Source: an uncultured Porphyromonas sp.
Lineage (GTDB): Bacteria; Bacteroidota; Bacteroidia; Bacteroidales; Porphyromonadaceae
Length of the DNA: 8,749 bases
Reading direction: 5' to 3'
Assembly (NCBI GenBank): GCA_902465775.1
Contig: CABQOJ010000043.1
Coordinates: 1 to 8,749, forward strand
The position numbers were made by a program, and so were the translations under genes. This document shows positions 6,582 to 8,749 of the stretch, piece after piece. Under the pieces are notes generated by a model, which was given only the letters and a program-made list of their open reading frames with translations, was not told the origin of the DNA and made no database searches. The stretch's first letter is position 1. Each line of letters begins with the position of its first letter.

Positions 6582-7610
6582 ATGTACACAGTTGCAGACA
6601 TTGCTAAGCTAATCGGAGGTACTCTAGAGGGCGACGGCACGGCTCAGCTACAAGGCTTCGCAGGCATTGAGCAGGCGAAGGCGGGTGACTTGAGCTTTCT
6701 CGCCAATATGAAGTACGAGCCCTACCTCTACACGACACACGCCTCGGCGGTACTCGTCGACGAGAAGTTTACTCCGACACAGCCTTGCCCTACGACTTTG
6801 ATCCGTGTGGCAAACCCTTACGAGACGCTCTCGCAGCTGATGAGGCTCTACGTCTCTCAGCAGGAGCCGCACTGGACGGGTGTCCATCCGACGGCTATCG
6901 TGGACCCTTCGGTGGAGATTCCCAAGGAGTGCATCATCGGCCCGTACGCTTGCATCGAAGCGGATGTCAAGCTGGGCGAGCAGGTCGTCATATCGGCTCA
7001 CTGCTCCATCGGAACTAACTGCTCCATCGGTGACCACACGACACTACATCCACGGGTTACGCTTTACTCGGACAGCGTCATCGGGCATCATTGTCGCATT
7101 CATGCGGGCACGGTGATCGGCGCCGATGGCTTTGGCTTTGCCCCTACAGAGCACGGCTATGACAAGATCCCGCAGATAGGACACGTGGAGATAGGAGACA
7201 ATGTGGAGATAGGAGCGAATAGCTGCATAGATCGTGCTACGATGGGCGTGACGCGCATAGCATCGGGTGTCAAGATCGACAACCTCGTACAGATCGCACA
7301 CAACTGTACCGTCGACGAGCACACGGTCATCGCAGCTCAGGCGGGATTAGCTGGCTCGGCACACATCAAGGAGTGGTGCCAGCTGGGCGGTCAAGTGGGC
7401 ATCGCGGGTCATCTCACGGTGGGCGACCATTCGCAGCTCGGCGGTCAGACAGGCGTGCTGGGCAATCTCCAGCCACACAGCGTCGTGATGGGAGCTCCCG
7501 CCATGCCTGTGGGCAAAGCTTTGCGCGCCTTTGCCATGCTTCCCAAGCTTCCTGAGCTAATGCGTCGTGTAGACAAGCTCGAAGAGCAATCTTCCTCGGA
7601 AACTAAATAG
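6582..7610 (+). CDS. lpxD: UDP-3-O-acylglucosamine N-acyltransferase LpxD
   Basis: Third step of lipid A synthesis: transfers a hydroxyacyl chain from acyl carrier protein to the amine of UDP-3-O-acylglucosamine. The 342-residue length is normal for LpxD. The N-terminal uridine-binding domain (about 1-95) contains the family segment [18 protein letters not shown]. Residues about 103-295 form the left-handed beta helix, seen as hexapeptide repeats such as [18 protein letters not shown] and VEIGDN. The catalytic His is His240 in VQIAHNC, and the nearby GADGFGFAP (180-188) is typical. The C-terminal helix (about 310-335) is the acyl-carrier-contacting part. The start lies 4 nt after pyrF, suggesting coupled translation, and lpxC/fabZ follows after 31 nt. 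Confidence 0.96.
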   Translation: MYTVADIAKLIGGTLEGDGTAQLQGFAGIEQAKAGDLSFLANMKYEPYLYTTHASAVLVDEKFTPTQPCPTTLIRVANPYETLSQLMRLYVSQQEPHWTGVHPTAIVDPSVEIPKECIIGPYACIEADVKLGEQVVISAHCSIGTNCSIGDHTTLHPRVTLYSDSVIGHHCRIHAGTVIGADGFGFAPTEHGYDKIPQIGHVEIGDNVEIGANSCIDRATMGVTRIASGVKIDNLVQIAHNCTVDEHTVIAAQAGLAGSAHIKEWCQLGGQVGIAGHLTVGDHSQLGGQTGVLGNLQPHSVVMGAPAMPVGKALRAFAMLPKLPELMRRVDKLEEQSSSETK

Positions 7611-7641
7611 ACTCATTTGTAAAAGCAGACACACTCACGTT

Positions 7642-8749
7642 ATGAATCAGTACACACTCGCTACGACACTCACCTTTCAGGGGGTAGGACTTCACACGGG
7701 AGCCAACCGCACCTTGACCCTTTCACCAGCGGAGCCCCATAGTGGTTATCAGGTCTGTCGCTCCGACCTTGAGGCCCACCCCGTCATCCCAGCTTATGCT
7801 GACTATGTATCGACGACGCAGCGTGCTACTCGGATAGAGCGTGGAGCTGTGCAGGTCTCTACACTGGAGCATTGCCTCGGCGCGCTCTACGCTCTCGGGG
7901 TGGACAACTGTCTTATCACGGTTGATGGCGATGAGGCGCCCATACTAGATGGCTCGGCACTGCCTTATGTTCAGGCGATCCAAGAGGCTGGACTCAAGGA
8001 GCAAGACGCAGCTCGTGAGGTCTTTGTTGTGCGCAAACCTATTGAGGTGAAAGATGAGGAGACGGGAGCGTCTATCCTTCTCCTGCCATCAGACCAACTC
8101 GGCGTAGAGGCGCACTTGAGCTTTGCCTCTCCGCTACTGAGCAACCAATACGCTTCGCTGCGCGACCTGAGTCGCTTCGGCGAGGAGGTAGCCGAGGCGC
8201 GCTCCTTCGTCTTCGTACGAGAGATACTGCCTCTCCTCAGTCAGGGCTTGATCAAGGGCGGAGACCTTGCCAATGCGATGGTGATCAACGATGCGCCACT
8301 CTCCGAAGGCGATGCCAAGGCGCTCGCCGAGGCGCTGCACCGCCCCGTGACTGAGGTAACTCAGCTGGGCGTGATCAACCCGAAGGAGGGCATCCCCAAC
8401 GAGCCCGCACGCCACAAGATCATTGACATCCTAGGCGATCTGGCGCTAGCTGGGATCTTCGTACAGGGACATATCATAGCGACCAAGCCAGGACACAAGA
8501 TCAATAACAAGCTCGCACGGGCGATCCGCAAGGAGATCAAAGGAATGGAGACACAGCCACCCGTCTACGATCCCAATGCGACACCAGTACTAGACCTTAA
8601 CCAGATCAAAGGGCTCCTACCGCACCGCTATCCCTTCCTCCTTGTGGACAAAGTGATCCATCTAGACAAGAACCATATCGTGGGAGTCAAGAACGTGAGC
8701 TTCAACGAGACCTTCTTCCTCGGTCACTTCCCCACAGAGCCAGTTATGC
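7642..8749 (+). CDS. lpxC/fabZ: LpxC-FabZ fusion (UDP-3-O-acyl-GlcNAc deacetylase / 3-hydroxyacyl-ACP dehydratase), cut by window edge
   Basis: The frame stays open from ATG 7642 to the last base, giving 369 visible residues. The first part is LpxC, the zinc enzyme for the committed step of lipid A synthesis: [10 protein letters not shown] supplies Glu76 and zinc ligand His77, [13 protein letters not shown] supplies His258 and Asp262, and GHKINN supplies His285. After a short linker (about 300-317) the FabZ hot-dog domain begins at about residue 318 with [13 protein letters not shown] and reaches the catalytic His362 of GHFP just before the edge; the catalytic Glu lies beyond. FabZ dehydrates 3-hydroxyacyl-ACP in fatty-acid synthesis. 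This fusion is known in Bacteroidota. It puts in one protein LpxC and an enzyme that draws on the same hydroxyacyl-ACP pool as lipid A. An insert at about 128-150 is LpxC-like and not unusual. In related genomes lpxA usually follows. Confidence 0.95.
   Translation, partial: MNQYTLATTLTFQGVGLHTGANRTLTLSPAEPHSGYQVCRSDLEAHPVIPAYADYVSTTQRATRIERGAVQVSTLEHCLGALYALGVDNCLITVDGDEAPILDGSALPYVQAIQEAGLKEQDAAREVFVVRKPIEVKDEETGASILLLPSDQLGVEAHLSFASPLLSNQYASLRDLSRFGEEVAEARSFVFVREILPLLSQGLIKGGDLANAMVINDAPLSEGDAKALAEALHRPVTEVTQLGVINPKEGIPNEPARHKIIDILGDLALAGIFVQGHIIATKPGHKINNKLARAIRKEIKGMETQPPVYDPNATPVLDLNQIKGLLPHRYPFLLVDKVIHLDKNHIVGVKNVSFNETFFLGHFPTEPVM

Noticed and set aside
6648..7037. 129-residue minus-strand frame within lpxD
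   Set aside because: Antisense shadow of the hexapeptide-repeat coding region; lpxD is intact with its catalytic His.

Overview
This window reads as a piece of a Bacteroidota chromosome, most likely Porphyromonas or a close relative. The signs are a carboxypeptidase-regulatory-like domain in front of a TonB-dependent receptor, a DUF4374 lipoprotein beside it, an L25/Ctc protein with an acidic tail, a long-form OMP decarboxylase, and an LpxC-FabZ fusion downstream of lpxD. Promoter-like boxes fit the Bacteroidota TAnnTTTG pattern, and no gene has a clear Shine-Dalgarno sequence. The genus is inferred from gene order and style, not from a database match.

Layout, all genes on the + strand. (1) Positions 1-385 are non-coding and carry one copy of a 176-bp palindromic repeat plus a promoter. 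(2) Positions 386-4307 hold a two-gene outer-membrane uptake module: a TonB-dependent receptor and a DUF4374 lipoprotein. The pair resembles XusA/XusB, the Bacteroides xenosiderophore system, but no XusC-like PepSY gene follows. A strong intrinsic terminator closes the module. (3) Positions 4308-4877 carry the terminator, a second same-orientation copy of the repeat, a promoter and a roughly 180-nt leader. (4) Positions 4878-5519 encode ribosomal protein L25/Ctc, followed by its own terminator. (5) From 5744 to the window edge runs a cluster pyrF - lpxD - lpxC/fabZ (the last cut by the window). It links UMP synthesis to the early steps of lipid A synthesis and to fatty-acid dehydration.

The most unusual part is the repeat pair. 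Two 176-bp elements, about 87% identical by hand count, bracket the receptor/lipoprotein module as direct repeats 4,344 bp apart. Each has 10-bp inverted ends (one mismatch in the second copy), a second inner inverted block, and a core of three 21-bp tandem units. This looks like a MITE-like or REP-like family. Other points worth a second look are an 8-bp inverted repeat over the receptor start codon, a structured leader ahead of the L25 gene, and a 12-bp perfect palindrome ahead of pyrF.
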